64,000 nt of DNA from NCBI GenBank assembly GCA_963969395.1, contig OZ017796.1, positions 41,530,243-41,594,242 of the forward strand, given 5' to 3'. Made by a program: the position numbers and the translations under genes. The stretch is from Pseudoscleropodium purum (Eukaryota > Streptophyta > Bryopsida > Hypnales > Brachytheciaceae). Positions 21,536 through 32,725 of the stretch are shown piece after piece. How positions within the stretch are numbered: the first letter of the stretch is position 1; every line of letters starts with the position of its first letter. The notes under the pieces are model-generated. The model did not search any database. It was not told the DNA's origin and saw nothing but the letters and a program-made list of their open reading frames with translations.

Positions 21536-21980
21536 TTTTAGGTTCAGATTTCAAAATTTAGGATTTTAAATTTTTTATTTCCAACCACCCTTCCCTTCCC
21601 CGCCCCCCCCCCCCCTTGTTATTTTCAGAAACCAACTTGTTTGACAATCAATATGGGACAATTCATCCCGTATTTGTATCTAGTACTGTATCCATATCCG
21701 ATATCCATATTCACATATTCGTATGTGGTATTGTATCCATATCCTATGCCCGTATTCAGTACATATTTGTATGCAACATTATATCCATATATAGTATTTC
21801 ATATTTGGACGGCTCAGATTAAATCTCACAAGATCAATGGCTTTTGATTTTTTGAGAAATCAATGGCAATTTTGAGGGTAAGCATTTTCATAAAAAAAAT
21901 CAACGGCTTGTAAACTTTTTGAGAGAGGGGTGGCAACTAATGCAAACCAAGGTGGTACACCTTTTTTCAGTGTATTGTGT
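21536..21980. repeat. Dispersed repeat with ATATCC motifs, copy 1
   Basis: The segment contains a poly-C tract, GACAATCAATATGGGACAAT, a run of GTATCCATATCC-like motifs, and GATTAAATCTCACAAGATCA. An inverted copy lies at about 41040-41445, where the same landmarks appear as reverse complements in the same order. One end is close to GGTGGTACACCTTTTTTCAG (GAAAAGAGGCGTACCACC in the other copy). Probably a non-autonomous DNA element. Confidence 0.65.
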
Positions 21981-22604
21981 CTTTGCTTTGATGTAAAGTT
22001 AGATGAATGGATTTGAATTCCATATTATTTTGTGGAGATGTCTTGGAATAAAGTTATACAAGTATCTTTTTCCAACATTTTGACTTTCTTACTACTCAAT
22101 TTTCTTTGCATTCAACAAAGTAGTTTATTAATTTTCAAAAGCGTCTGCTTCAAGAAAATTAAATGTTTATTGATGATAAAGACCTTAGGTTGCAATATGT
22201 TGAAATTATTTTAAATCTTCAATTAAAAAGCTTAGTCATAAAGGGCAATATTGGTGTGTCACATGGACATGTTCTTCTTCAACAATGAAACTAAGGTGTC
22301 ATTTGAATCCATTCATGAGAAAAGATTGTTTTTGTCAGCCTTCACTTCAACACAAAATAAAGTATGTATGGTCCAACCCACAACCAATCGTTGCTTCACA
22401 ATATTCAAAAAGAAGGTTTGCAGTATCTTCGCTTGGTGCCAAAATGCACTCCAAGCTATAAGCTTCGAGTATGACCACCTTTCTAGTCGCCAAGCTTGGC
22501 ACACTCAAAAATTTCCATTTAATTTTGAAGGGCCCTCAATTTACTCAACCCTCACACCCTTGCTCATTAAATACAACCCATAAATAATCGAGTGATCACA
22601 CATC

Positions 22605-22905
22605 AAATAGAACAAGAATGGTGTAATTGTGAGGCTTGGTCACATGTTAATTTATTGACCGGTTGGACTCCACATTCCTACTCCAACCTAACCCTAATTG
22701 CATTGTGTAGTGTAAATGTGGTTGTAGATAGGATTTGGAAACTCAGATTCCTCAATACTAAAGTTGATGCCGTAGTCTCTATCCTTTGAACAAAGCCAAT
22801 AAAGGATAAAGTAACTAAACTTAGGATGAACAATGATTTCCAAGGGCCTTTCTTTGGCATACTAAGATTCAGTGTAAAAATAATATTATGTAGGGTTTGT
22901 AGTAC
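22605..22905. repeat. Dispersed repeat, family with TAGTGTAAATGTGGTTGTAG, copy A
   Basis: Copies share GTGTAAATGTGGTTGTAGAT, AGGATTTGGAAACTCAGAT and CAATAAAGGATAAAG. Copy B follows in the same orientation at about 23035-23280 and copy C lies at about 37632-37815. The length and absence of coding suggest a fragment of a larger element. Confidence 0.65.
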
Positions 22906-23034
22906 TTTCGATCTACATTTGGAAGAGTGTCGCCCCCCTCATCCCAAAAGGTGGTTATGCTTTCACATAGTCCAAGACTTCCTCTCTATCCTCAACTTAA
23001 CTTGTCATTGTGAGTATTCTCTTCAGTTGTGTCC

Positions 23035-23280
23035 AATTGACCGAGTCGAACTCCACATCCCCACTCTAATCAAACCCTAACTATGTTGTGCAGTGTAAAT
23101 GTTGTTGTAGAGAGGATTTGGAAACTCAGATCTTCAACCAAGAGTAGTTGTCACAGTCTTTGTCCTTCAAACACTACCAATAAAGGATAAAGCAACTAAA
23201 CTCAAAATGAATTTCAAGGCTCTTTCTTACTACGATAGGCTTAAATCTCAAGAGAATATTACGCATGGCCCATAGCGCTG
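23035..23280. repeat. Dispersed repeat, same family, copy B
   Basis: Same landmark order as copy A: GTGTAAATGTTGTTGTAGAG, AGGATTTGGAAACTCAGAT, CAATAAAGGATAAAGCAACT. The spacing of about 400 bp makes A and B a local direct duplication or two insertions. Confidence 0.65.
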
Positions 23281-23603
23281 TTTTTTTTCTTTTTTTTTCT
23301 TGAAACACTTGAGCCCCTAGCACTTTTGACCCACGTTTGACAAGTGTCGGATCCCTACTGCGCAAGGGTGGTCATGCTCTAACGTTATACATGCTCTCAC
23401 ATACTCCAAACTCCCTTCTCTCCTAAAGTTCACTTATCACTGCGAGTTTTTTCCTCTTCAGTCGTGTCCCCTTTGTTGAATACCCATCCTATCTCTTGTC
23501 TTGTCTTGTATTGTACCCTCGTAGGGACTTCCACCTCTGTTGAATAATGTTACAATCAGCAGTAGAACAGTCTCTATTGTTTTGAAAAAGCACCCAGTAA
23601 CGC

Positions 23604-23720
23604 ATTCTTCTTCTTCTTCCTGTAGATGGAGAGAAAGCGGTATGATTCGTCTTCTTCCTGTAGACTGAGAGAAAGCGGTGTTATTCTTCTTCCTCCTGTA
23701 GACTGAGAGAAAGCGGCATG
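23604..23720. repeat. Tandem array of three 38-bp units
   Basis: The unit TTCTTCCTGTAGACTGAGAG followed by AAAGCGG recurs with CTGTAGA at 23620, 23658 and 23696. The period is 38 bp, so the repeat does not keep frame. It lies in a locally GC-richer block (about 23520-23960) that has no recognised protein on either strand. Confidence 0.8.
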
Positions 23721-23959
23721 TGTTGATTTGTGTGAGCGTAGCATGATTCCAAAGCGGGGTAGCAGCTGGTGCAGATACCGATATCTTTTTTTACAACAGA
23801 AGAGATGCGATGCGAATCGCCTTTTCCGAAATGGTTCTGCTTCCACTTTGATTCCATTCAATGCCTGCGCGACTGGGCCAGTAGTGAAGGGCAGGTCACG
23901 GTAGCCCCAATGCGAAGCAACTTCAAGCAAGCTTGAGTGCGCCGTGCGGTGAGATATTT

Positions 23960-25618
23960 TAACTTTATCATTGCCACCATCACTGTTGTGGTTATCTCAC
24001 TTGGACTTCACTCGCTTCAAGTCCATTTTTAAAGGCAACAAAAATTTATGAGTGATCTTTGGCTTCATCTCAATCAATCCATTTCTTAAACTTGTGTTTT
24101 TTTCTTTGAAGATTGGATAAAGAACCCACTTCCACGTACTCGATTGTACACCACTGAATGCACTGCACATTGTTATTGAATTTGCTTTTCTACTGGTTCC
24201 CTCCGACCTTTTACTGTACGTGAGGTGATTGTACTTGAAATCGCCATCGAATCAATTGATCGAAGGAGCATTTGGAGATTGGTTCCGGCAAGATCAGATT
24301 GTCGAAATTATTGTTGGATCTTGTTGGGGAGTCAAAATGGGGATTCAAAATTCTTTTCAAATGCAGGTTTCGAACATTGTAAGAATAAATTATGAATTTT
24401 CAAATTTTCAAGAAATAGTAGATGTACTCAGAAGTAGCTGCAATTACATCCCATATTTTAATCCATAAACGACAAGACAAGGCAGATGTTTTGTGTTCGA
24501 TGAATGACAAGTAGTATCCTTATATGTAGGACAGAAGTAAAACTATTCATCTTTGGAATTTTGTTGTGAAAGGCTGGGAGGTCTTTTAGAGTAGTTTGAC
24601 TTCCAATCATCCAATGAGTGCATTTGCATTTTTTGAAGCCAATGATTTCCATAGTATCCAAAGAGATGATTTCTACGGGCACTAGTATGTCTTTTAAGGG
24701 TTCCGTTAATCCCTTTGGTTAGTACCTAAATCCTCTTTTAATTTTTTTACTCATTTTTACCTACATGTATACGCAAGTGTACACACATACACATCTATTT
24801 TATCTCAAATTCATTACACACAAGGTATTCTTTTGTTGTTAAAAGTCAAACATTGGATTGGATGAATGAGATGCTATATGGTTAATAAAGTCCCTTAAAC
24901 CTCTTTGTTTATTGTTCAAATTTTGGCTATCAAAGTGCTATAGGGATAAAGGACTTATATTTTGGGTAAGAATCTAGACAAGGTGGTTTTGTAAATAAGT
25001 TACAATCACTTAGGTGCAATTACATTACTATTTAGAAAAGTTATAAAATATTGCAATCTTGAAAAATACATTTTATTTCTAACTATTTTTCTCTAAATTG
25101 TAGGTTTGGAAAGAAAAAAATCAAAATATTTTGTAAATCATTCTTCATTATTTTTGAATGTGTGGAATTGCCAAAATTTACCAAACTAACTTGAAATGAA
25201 TTTCCAAGTAGACTTATATTGCTACAAGTAACATTATTTGACCTAAGCAATTTGGTGCACACATGATCCCAAGAAGGAAGAGATACTTGTTTGGGGACTT
25301 TAAGATAAGTCATTTAGCCACCGAACACTAACTTTCTATACAATAAATGCCAATTTTTTTATCATAATAATAATAGGGTGTAGCTAATTGTCAAGAAGGC
25401 AAGGGAACCTCCTAGCTTAGGGACAAGAATGTTAGCTAAAAGATAAAATTGTTAAGCATTGGTTAAAGATACTTAATTTTGGATGGATAATTGAAGTTTA
25501 GTCAATGATCTCATTATTTATGAATGTAAATAAAATTACAATACTTAATTCCAATCCTTTTCGTAAAGCAATCCTTATAAGTTCTTGCCTAAAATGTACT
25601 CTCATTATTCATGAGATA
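23960..25618. other. AT-rich intergenic DNA, no gene seen
   Basis: The open frames (for example 24229-24468 + and 25083-25313 -) lack motifs and splice context. Confidence 0.5.
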
Positions 25619-25780
25619 ATAGGGGAGATTTTTAAAACACCTCTTTTTGGCATGGTAAAAATTCATAGTTTATTTATATAGTATTCAAAAAATACATTGT
25701 ATAAGAATCTAGAATCCCCATTAAACTACCAACAACAACACCTCACAAAAATTTCAATATATAGTAGATAGTTTGAGCAC
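25619..25780. repeat. Dispersed repeat, intron-1 family, copy 3
   Basis: It contains TTCATAGTTTATTTATATAG, AATCTAGAATCCCCATTAAA and CTACCAACAACAACACC in the same order as the two copies inside the MYB-CC first intron. Confidence 0.55.
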
Positions 25781-26828
25781 TTTTTTTATCAACCCTTGGT
25801 AAACAAGCAACCACAACCAGGTTCTTGGTTTTTGCCTTAATTCTATGGATGTTCTAACGTCAAGCCATTGTGCCTTCCAAGCAATGGATCTTTCTAAACT
25901 TCCTACTCCTATGATTTTAAGTAACTTCCTACTTCTTACCCCTTACATTGGTGTCTACCCTAAGTTCTCTAATTAAATCTCCCTTCCCTTTCGAGATTTT
26001 TATTTTTGTCCCTCTTGGGTGAGATGGACTAGTTCTCATCCAACTTGACCCAAGACTTCATTTGTTAATAGCTTTGTCAATTTATCTTGGAATTCTAAGT
26101 GTGGTATAGTTTTGAAAACCCCTAAACAAAATCTACATTATAAGCCATCTGATTTTTGGTAAAAATCCCAATCCTAAGACCCTGACTTGACCTTGAAGTT
26201 TCAGCTATGTGGAACAAAATCAATTAACTTTGAAAATTCAAAGGGAGGAGACGAGTCAATGACTTACCTCCAAACCGGAGTCATTGTTGAGATCATCATA
26301 TAATCCTTGGTTTCCATCATTGTTTGTCATCCTCTTTCCTTCCTTGGTAATTTAGCCTACAACTTAAAAATAAAATAAAATTACAAGTTCTCTTACTTGT
26401 AGCAATACTATTTCCTCTTTCCCTTTTATCCTATTTCTTTACCCACTATTCCTCATCCATTATTTTATGCTAAGCATTGACTCTAGTCTATTAGACTATT
26501 GACTCTACGTCCTACACAATGATTGACTATTCCTACCCCAATCTTCTTATCTAATGTCACTTATTGGATTGTTCATCTTCTAATAGTTGACCTTCTTCTT
26601 TAGAATTTCCAACTAATCCTATCTACTTTTAACTTCTCTTTAAATTCCTACTCTTCCTTCCATCAATTGTATGTTGTTTATGTTTTCCGAGTGTTGGTTG
26701 AGCCTTGGTATACTCCTACCCCCCTTTTAAGTGGTCATGTCTATTCTAATTATTGATATGCTTAGGACGTGAGTTGGTTAAATTATATGTTTTCTTTTAA
26801 GTTATAGATACCCCTTATAGGGCCTCGG
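25781..26828. other. Intergenic DNA, no gene seen
   Basis: Pyrimidine-rich + strand stretches occur here (about 26370-26660). No coding or RNA gene can be supported. Confidence 0.5.
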
Positions 26829-26900
26829 TACTTACTGGACCTCCACTACCGAACCAGCCGCTACTGGACCTCCCGCTTGTTGGACCAGCCACTACTGGAG
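26829..26900. repeat. Short imperfect tandem repeat (ACTGGACC / ACCAGCC)
   Basis: CTACTGGACCTCC and GGACCAGCCACTACTGG-like segments repeat about three times at roughly 24-bp spacing, immediately before the 41-bp minisatellite. Confidence 0.5.
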
Positions 26901-26928
26901 TTTAGAAAGTCACCTAGATATGTGATGG

Positions 26929-27257
26929 GGCTTTAGGGGTGTTGGGTGTATATAGGGCTCCGGAGGTGCTAAGTAGCATGTTGGATGTGTACTGGAGCTT
27001 CAAAGGTGTTGGACAGTCTATTGGATGTCAACTGAGGGCTTCGAGGGTGCCAAGTAACTAGCTGAGCGTGTACTAGAGGCTTTTGGGGTGTTGGGTAATT
27101 GGCTAAGTATGTACTAGAGGCTTTGGAGGTTTCAAGTAGTTGTTGGGCATGTACTAGGGCTTTGGGGGTGTTGGACAGTTTGTCGGGTGTATTCAAAGGG
27201 CTTTAGGGGTCCTGGGTAGCTTGCTGGGCTTGTACTAGGGGCTTCGGGGGTGCTACT
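26929..27257. repeat. Minisatellite, about eight units of 41 bp
   Basis: Units begin GGCTTYGGGGGTGYTGGG and end GGGYRTGTACTAG. Unit starts fall at 26929, 26956, 26996, 27037, 27078, 27119, 27158, 27199 and 27240: the first spacing is 27 bp (a short unit), the rest 39-41 bp. The array is GC-rich against AT-rich surroundings. The open frame on the - strand at 26969-27196 is a product of the repeat. Confidence 0.85.
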
Positions 27258-29838
27258 AATTGGGTTGTATTAAGCAAACTTGATATAAAGGCATCCTCCT
27301 TCCTAACTTACTAATTATTAGGTTTAGAAGCCTACAATTCCAAGACAGCCCTTAACACCACAACCTTCTATATGGCCAATAATTTTGGATACTAAACTTG
27401 GGAGAATAGACGGTACTTGTCTTATAATTATAAAGAATGATTCTTTTAACTTCAAGATCAAAGCTTCGTCGTGTGGTTAGTAATGCTCTAGACTTTTCCA
27501 ACAACACACACTCACATGGTAAGCGTGATTGGAAAGAACATGGAGTTAGTTTTCAACCTTATATGACAAGTTAGTATACAAAACATTCAACTCTAGGGGA
27601 TTTCACCATGAGGGAATTCCCACTTAGAATTAAAAGATTACAATCACAAGCTAGAGACCTCTCAAAGCAGCATCGCCAAGGTACGATAAGAGGCTCTAGG
27701 ATTAGTACACAAGAATACTTCCACAAAAGATCAAACAACAATTGACAATCATTAACTTAGTCACACAAGCCAATGTTAGAAGGGACCCCAATGTTCTCCA
27801 AAGAGAGCTACAAAATATCAATAAGGGAGCTCAAAATTACTCTAAAAACAAGAAGATTGGCAACGTGGCCAAAATTGGCCAAAACCCAATTTAATGGACC
27901 CAATAATGTAACAAGGGCTCAAACATGACCCAAAAAGGGTGTTTTAGGAGAGAAATGAGAGTCCTTAAATACTTTCCCAAGGGTCTCATCTCTCTCTAAT
28001 TTCCTACTAAGTAACCTTATCATTCAAGATTTTCAACCTAATCCTTTCAATTTTGACTTTTATATTGGACTTAATTTTTAACTTTTGGAAAAATGCTCCA
28101 AATTACAAATAGATTGTGCCAATGGCTTCAAAAGGTCATTTTTACATTCATAGACCTTCTACCTCCTTTTCCAACTACAAAAACCCAAAGAATCCTAGCA
28201 ATGACTAGAAACCCAAAATGGATTAAAAAAAAAACCAAGTTCTAGAGTTTTCACTCTTAGTCAAAAGTAACTAGTCTAGGCTTCTAAGTAGATTTAAGGG
28301 AGTAAGAAAAGATCTTAAGTTTGTTTTATTCCAGTGTTGTAGGCTCCCAACACGCTGGTCAACTCTGCATTTGATCTTCAAATTTGCCGATTTGAAGGAT
28401 CTTGCTAATTTTGGCATCTCCTACTATCGGAATGTCACAAACTTGTTGGAGTACTTTATAAACATAAAAAAGATATACTAATTTTTAGTGAGATTTTATC
28501 ACACTTATAGTAATTTCTACAATTTTACCATACCAGATTTGGGTGGTTGATTGCTTGAAAAAATATTTGAGATGATAAAAAAAAATCGAGATTTTGGGGG
28601 GAACCTCTCATAAAGTTCTTCAAGAGATGTGCAAGTTTACATATGTACCTTGCACATGTGGAAAAGAAGTGCAAATCCTGCTACTTCCTTTAACCTCTGG
28701 TAAACAAAGAATCTTCCACAAAAAGGGAATCTTGACAAAGCGATTGCATTGTTGGCCTTTAAAAATGACTCCCATTTCAAATCACCATATTTAGGTAATA
28801 GATGCCTTTTAACGCTCCAGTTTGAGTTTCTCCACCTTTATGCTAACAATTGGGGTTACTACTATTTTGTTGATGAAATAGGGAAATTCAAACCTCTCAT
28901 AGAAAATCTATCTTAAGGTTCTCACAAGATTTTCTTAAGCTAGTTTTAGCCAATTTGTGTCTCATTGCACAAATAGGTGTAGATAATCGAGCAGTTTCTA
29001 CTATCATACATACTATATACAAAAGTAGATTTATATCCTATTTACATGCAAGTTCAAGTTGTATTTGTATAAAACTAGGTGTAGAGTGACTAAGAGGTGT
29101 ATTGGCATGTGCAACATAGCTTCTGATCCAATACATGTTTCAGGTCTTTTAACACCTAAAATCACACTCAAAACCTACAAGAAATCGAAAAAATGAATAT
29201 TGACTCCCAAGTGACGAAACTAGAACTCACAAATGGCTTTAATTCAGACCTTCTTCTTCTAATCGTCCCATAGGTGGCTTCAAAAGCAGTAGTTACTAAA
29301 TGTGAGTTGGAATGCTCATAATGCTAGAGCATTAATGAGATTTGTTTGTATTTCTTTAATAGATGGAATAAGAGCTGGAGAGGATCCATTTCACAACCAA
29401 AATGTGTCCACTTAATTTTTCTAAATGAAAATTGATTGCTTGATTGCCTTTCTACATATGTTAAAAAGATGTAGGATTTGTTTAAGTTTAGTAAAGGTCA
29501 CATTTCGAAACCTTGTATATTACTTTTTGAATGCCTCACTACTTGTTTTAGGTCTAGCCATATATTTTTTCAAATTGTGCATGTGTAGGTTTTACAAGGC
29601 CTAGGATCACAAATGAGTGCCTATTGCAGAATTCTTTGAAAATTCATAAGTAATTCATAAATGCTCCAAAAAAAACATGAAACCACTTGTATTAGATTTC
29701 ACAACAATTTTTCTTTGCGTGAAAAATAAGGGGAAATAATTTTGGACATCTAAGACCCATTTTAAAGGCCGACAAGCCCTAAAAGTGACAGTTTATGAGC
29801 ACACTACCTTAATCATAATGAAAACCTTGATGAATTTC
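27258..29838. other. AT-rich intergenic DNA, no gene seen
   Basis: No gene family or RNA gene was recognised. The segment near 29640-29740 resembles the repeat also present at 18240-18400. Confidence 0.5.
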
Positions 29839-29839
29839 T

Positions 29840-30710
29840 CATTCCCAAAAGGACCATATAAACATTGAACGCATGCAAGAGATCTTGAGTAGTTATATAC
29901 AAAGTGAATCTTGATCAAATGTTCGTGAAATTTTGACACAAGTTACGATTATTTGTCCCCTTCATGGAAATTAATTTTTTTTTCTAATTGAAGTGCTCAA
30001 ATAAAAAATTATACTACTTTGAATTTTAAAGATAGCATGAACAACTTTGGGTAACATGTGCAAGATTCATCTTCTACTTTTGAAATTTGGTAGGTATATA
30101 TTCATTAAAAGAAATTTCAAGATTCCAAGAGATTGCGAAATATCAAGCCCTAAGAATGTTGTGAATGCAACTAACAGTGCAGTCTGACGTGGCCAAGAGA
30201 ATGCCACGTCATTTCCAATTTTATTTTTTTCAACTCTTTTTGCATTCTAAAAAAAAATTAATATTTTTTAATATTTTTTTAAATATTTTTTGGGAACAAC
30301 TGACTATATCATTTGTTGTAGGGGAACAATGATAGGAACAAACCTGAAACAGTCTATTATTGCCCTCAAATATCATCTAATAACTCACATTATACAAGAT
30401 GAAAATGTCAAAAAAGATAACCATGCACAATGTAAAAAAAATTACTTCAAGAGGAATTAAAGTTCATTGACCTAGTTGAGCAAGCATGGAAAAAAAATTC
30501 TTCTAACTTTAAATGTTATAATCTTTCAATCTATTCTATCAAAGTTTCTGAATTTTGTTGTACACATTCCCTATAGTAGTCTAGTACAAATTTGTATAAT
30601 TAAAATTTGAAAATAAACTCTCTTTTTTTTCATTTTTTTCTCACCGCCCTAAAAAAATGCAAGTTTTTTACAATTTCTACCTAAAATATGCCTCCGCCCT
30701 TTTGGAGGTA
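29840..30710. mobile_element. TTAA-family relative (0.57-kb type), diverged copy split by another MITE
   Basis: Internal sequence parallels the intact element at 32152-32725: ACATTGAACGCATGCAAGAG then GATCTTGAGTAG, GAAATTTGGTAGGTATAT, and later ACTCACATTATACAAGATG. The run is interrupted between about 30100 and 30380 by foreign sequence that is absent from the two sibling copies. The termini have diverged to CCCAAAAGG and CCTTTTGGAGG. Confidence 0.6.
30100..30380. mobile_element. Nested MITE with a TGACGTGGC/GCCACGTCA palindrome
   Basis: This sequence is absent from the matching place in the sibling elements at 32152 and 55660, which gives two natural empty sites. Near its left part are TCTGACGTGGCCAAGA and ATGCCACGTCATT, an inverted pair; a related pair (CTAACGTGGCCAAGA, GCCACATCATT) lies in the element at 52410-52666. 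Ends resemble CATTAAAAGA and TATCATCTAATA. Confidence 0.6.
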
Positions 30711-31280
30711 TTCAAACACTTATAGGTGCAGTTACCTTAACTTCTCCATTGCAGTCAAGTTATTGTCCATCCATCCATTAAAATAGTTTTTTGTTTTGTT
30801 TTTTACAATGATATCTTCGGAATTGTACATCCCCCAATCACACTCTTGGTACTCGTAGAAAGCTCTCTACAAAGAGGGATGCAAAGACATTGTTTTGTAC
30901 CATTCCAATTCACAACAAAAAAATATATTGAATTTTGAAGTTCTAGAATTTTAAATTTTAAAAATTACTTTTAATTTACTTTCATTATATTATGACAATA
31001 GCATATGGCAAGTAACTCTGCCTATGACAAGACAAGCAAAATGGAAGGGAGCCCATCACATTCAAAATTATTATAATGATGCTCATTTCAGAATAGTAAT
31101 GTACACCATTAGTATATTTTTTTCTCGGAATGTACACCATTGGTATTATTTTGCCTTGTGATGCTGAATCCCATTTTGCCTGTCATTGGCAAAATTACCT
31201 TTTAACTTAGTTACCATGAAAACTTGAAAACAATACTTATCACTGCGAAAATGGAAAAAAATATTCTGCAAACAATTGAA

Positions 31281-31560
31281 CTACACTGCACAACGAATCT
31301 TCTGCTGCCGTAATGGTCTGCACCTCCAACAACGTCCAATTAAGGTAAGAAACGCCGTCTGAGGAGACCCAAAGTGCAACCAATTGCCAGCAGGGACCGT
31401 AATCAAGACTTCACTCTCTAAGTACAACGGAATGATTCTCGTAACGTAACTTACATTAAACTTCACCAAAACATGTCCCCACACTAATTATGTTAACTTA
31501 AGGTACTCTCTGCCAGGCGGCGGCGGCGGCAGCAGCAGCAGTGGTCCCAAATGTGATTTT
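31281..31560. other. Local GC-richer island with a CGG/CAG run, unassigned
   Basis: Composition rises above the surrounding DNA, and GGCGGCGGCGGCAGCAGCAG lies at about 31517-31537. An open frame of 67 codons runs on the - strand (31484-31281), but I recognise no family. It could be a remnant exon or promoter; nothing decides this. Confidence 0.3.
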
Positions 31561-31696
31561 CATAAATTGTTCAACTTGCCATAACCGACACCGACTGCCA
31601 AATTGGATAAAAAAAAATTAGAAAAAAACAAAACTTAACACTAACATAATGTAACGTTCAGTAGCATGCACTATCACTAGCTGAGATTGGGAGTAG

Positions 31697-31862
31697 ATGG
31701 TGTGGAATATTCTACATCCAACAGCCTTCATGCATTCTGCTCGTCACATGGAGGCTCCACCTGTTCACTTAGCTACTGCTTACCATAGTTGAGCCTCCAT
31801 GTGTCCACTTAGCTTAGCAACTAATGAAGCCTTGTTGCGTGTAGAATATTTCACACCATCGA
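31697..31862. repeat. Long hairpin (about 166 bp), MITE or small-RNA precursor candidate
   Basis: GATGGTGTGGAATATTCTAC at the left pairs with GTAGAATATTTCACACCATC at the right with one mismatch. Further in, CAACAGCCTTCAT pairs with ATGAAGCCTTGTTG, and ACATGGAGGCTC pairs with GAGCCTCCATGT next to the loop. The stem is imperfect but extends over both arms, with unpaired internal segments. Confidence 0.7.
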
Positions 31863-32151
31863 CTGTACAGCCAGAGACAAGGACAGTGGGAATAACTTTA
31901 ATTGGCTTAAACTTAGCCACATTTGAATTCACTGGCTGGTCAATAGAAGTTCTAGAAGATCCTCTTCTATTTTTTTATTATTGAGGTGGAACAACCCCAT
32001 GCCATCAGTTAGCCAATTCCAACATCTATTGGACCCTCACATTTGCATCAATCACCCACCCATTACCACATTCTTAGGGGCACTTTACACCTAGAGGTCA
32101 AGACAATTCCCCTTGAGTCCAATTGCATGAAATTTCAGCCCCTTTTAGGCT

Positions 32152-32725
32152 TAACCCCTAAAAGACCAAATGAACATTGAACATACACAAGCGATCTTAG
32201 GTAGGTGTATATGAAGTCATTTTTTAACAAATGAAATTCAAATTTTGATACAAGGTGTGAACATAAACCCCCTAAGTGGGAATATAATTTTTTTTATTAA
32301 TCAGGTGCCCAAATCAAAAGTTGTGCTACCCTAAACTTTAAAGCAACTAAGGCAACATGCACAAAATTCTTCTTATAATTTTGAAATTTGGTAGGTATGT
32401 AATTTATATGATACAATATGCAAATGTCTAAAAAATTAACCTTATATAAGTAAAAATTTTACTCTAGGAGGAATTTAAGTCTATTGGCCTTGTTGGACAA
32501 GGTCAAGAAAAAAACTTGTCTTCTAACTTCAAACATTATAATCTTTTAATCTATGTGATCGAAGTTTCTGAAATTTTTTCCATGCATTCCCATATTAGTC
32601 TAATACAAATTTGTATAGTTGACATTTAAAAATTATTTTTATTTTTATTTATTTTTCATTGCCTTAACAAGTGGGAGTTCTTCACAATTTGTGTCGCAAA
32701 TGTGCCTCAATCTTTTAGGGGTTAA
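32152..32725. mobile_element. TTAA-bounded TIR element, 0.57-kb type, intact copy
   Basis: It begins TTAACCCCTAAAAGA and ends with the exact reverse complement TCTTTTAGGGGTTAA. No coding is visible. Siblings with the same internal order (CATTGAACATACACAAG, GATCTTAGGTAGGTG, GAAATTTGGTAGGTATG) lie at 29840-30710 and 55660-56060. The outer TTAA is palindromic, as in elements that insert at and duplicate TTAA. Confidence 0.8.

Noticed and set aside
26969..27196. 75-codon - strand frame
   Set aside because: Created by the 41-bp minisatellite; not conserved between units because 41 is not a multiple of three.
26929..27257. CRISPR-like array
   Set aside because: Units are contiguous and variable without unique spacers, in a plant nuclear context; it is a minisatellite.
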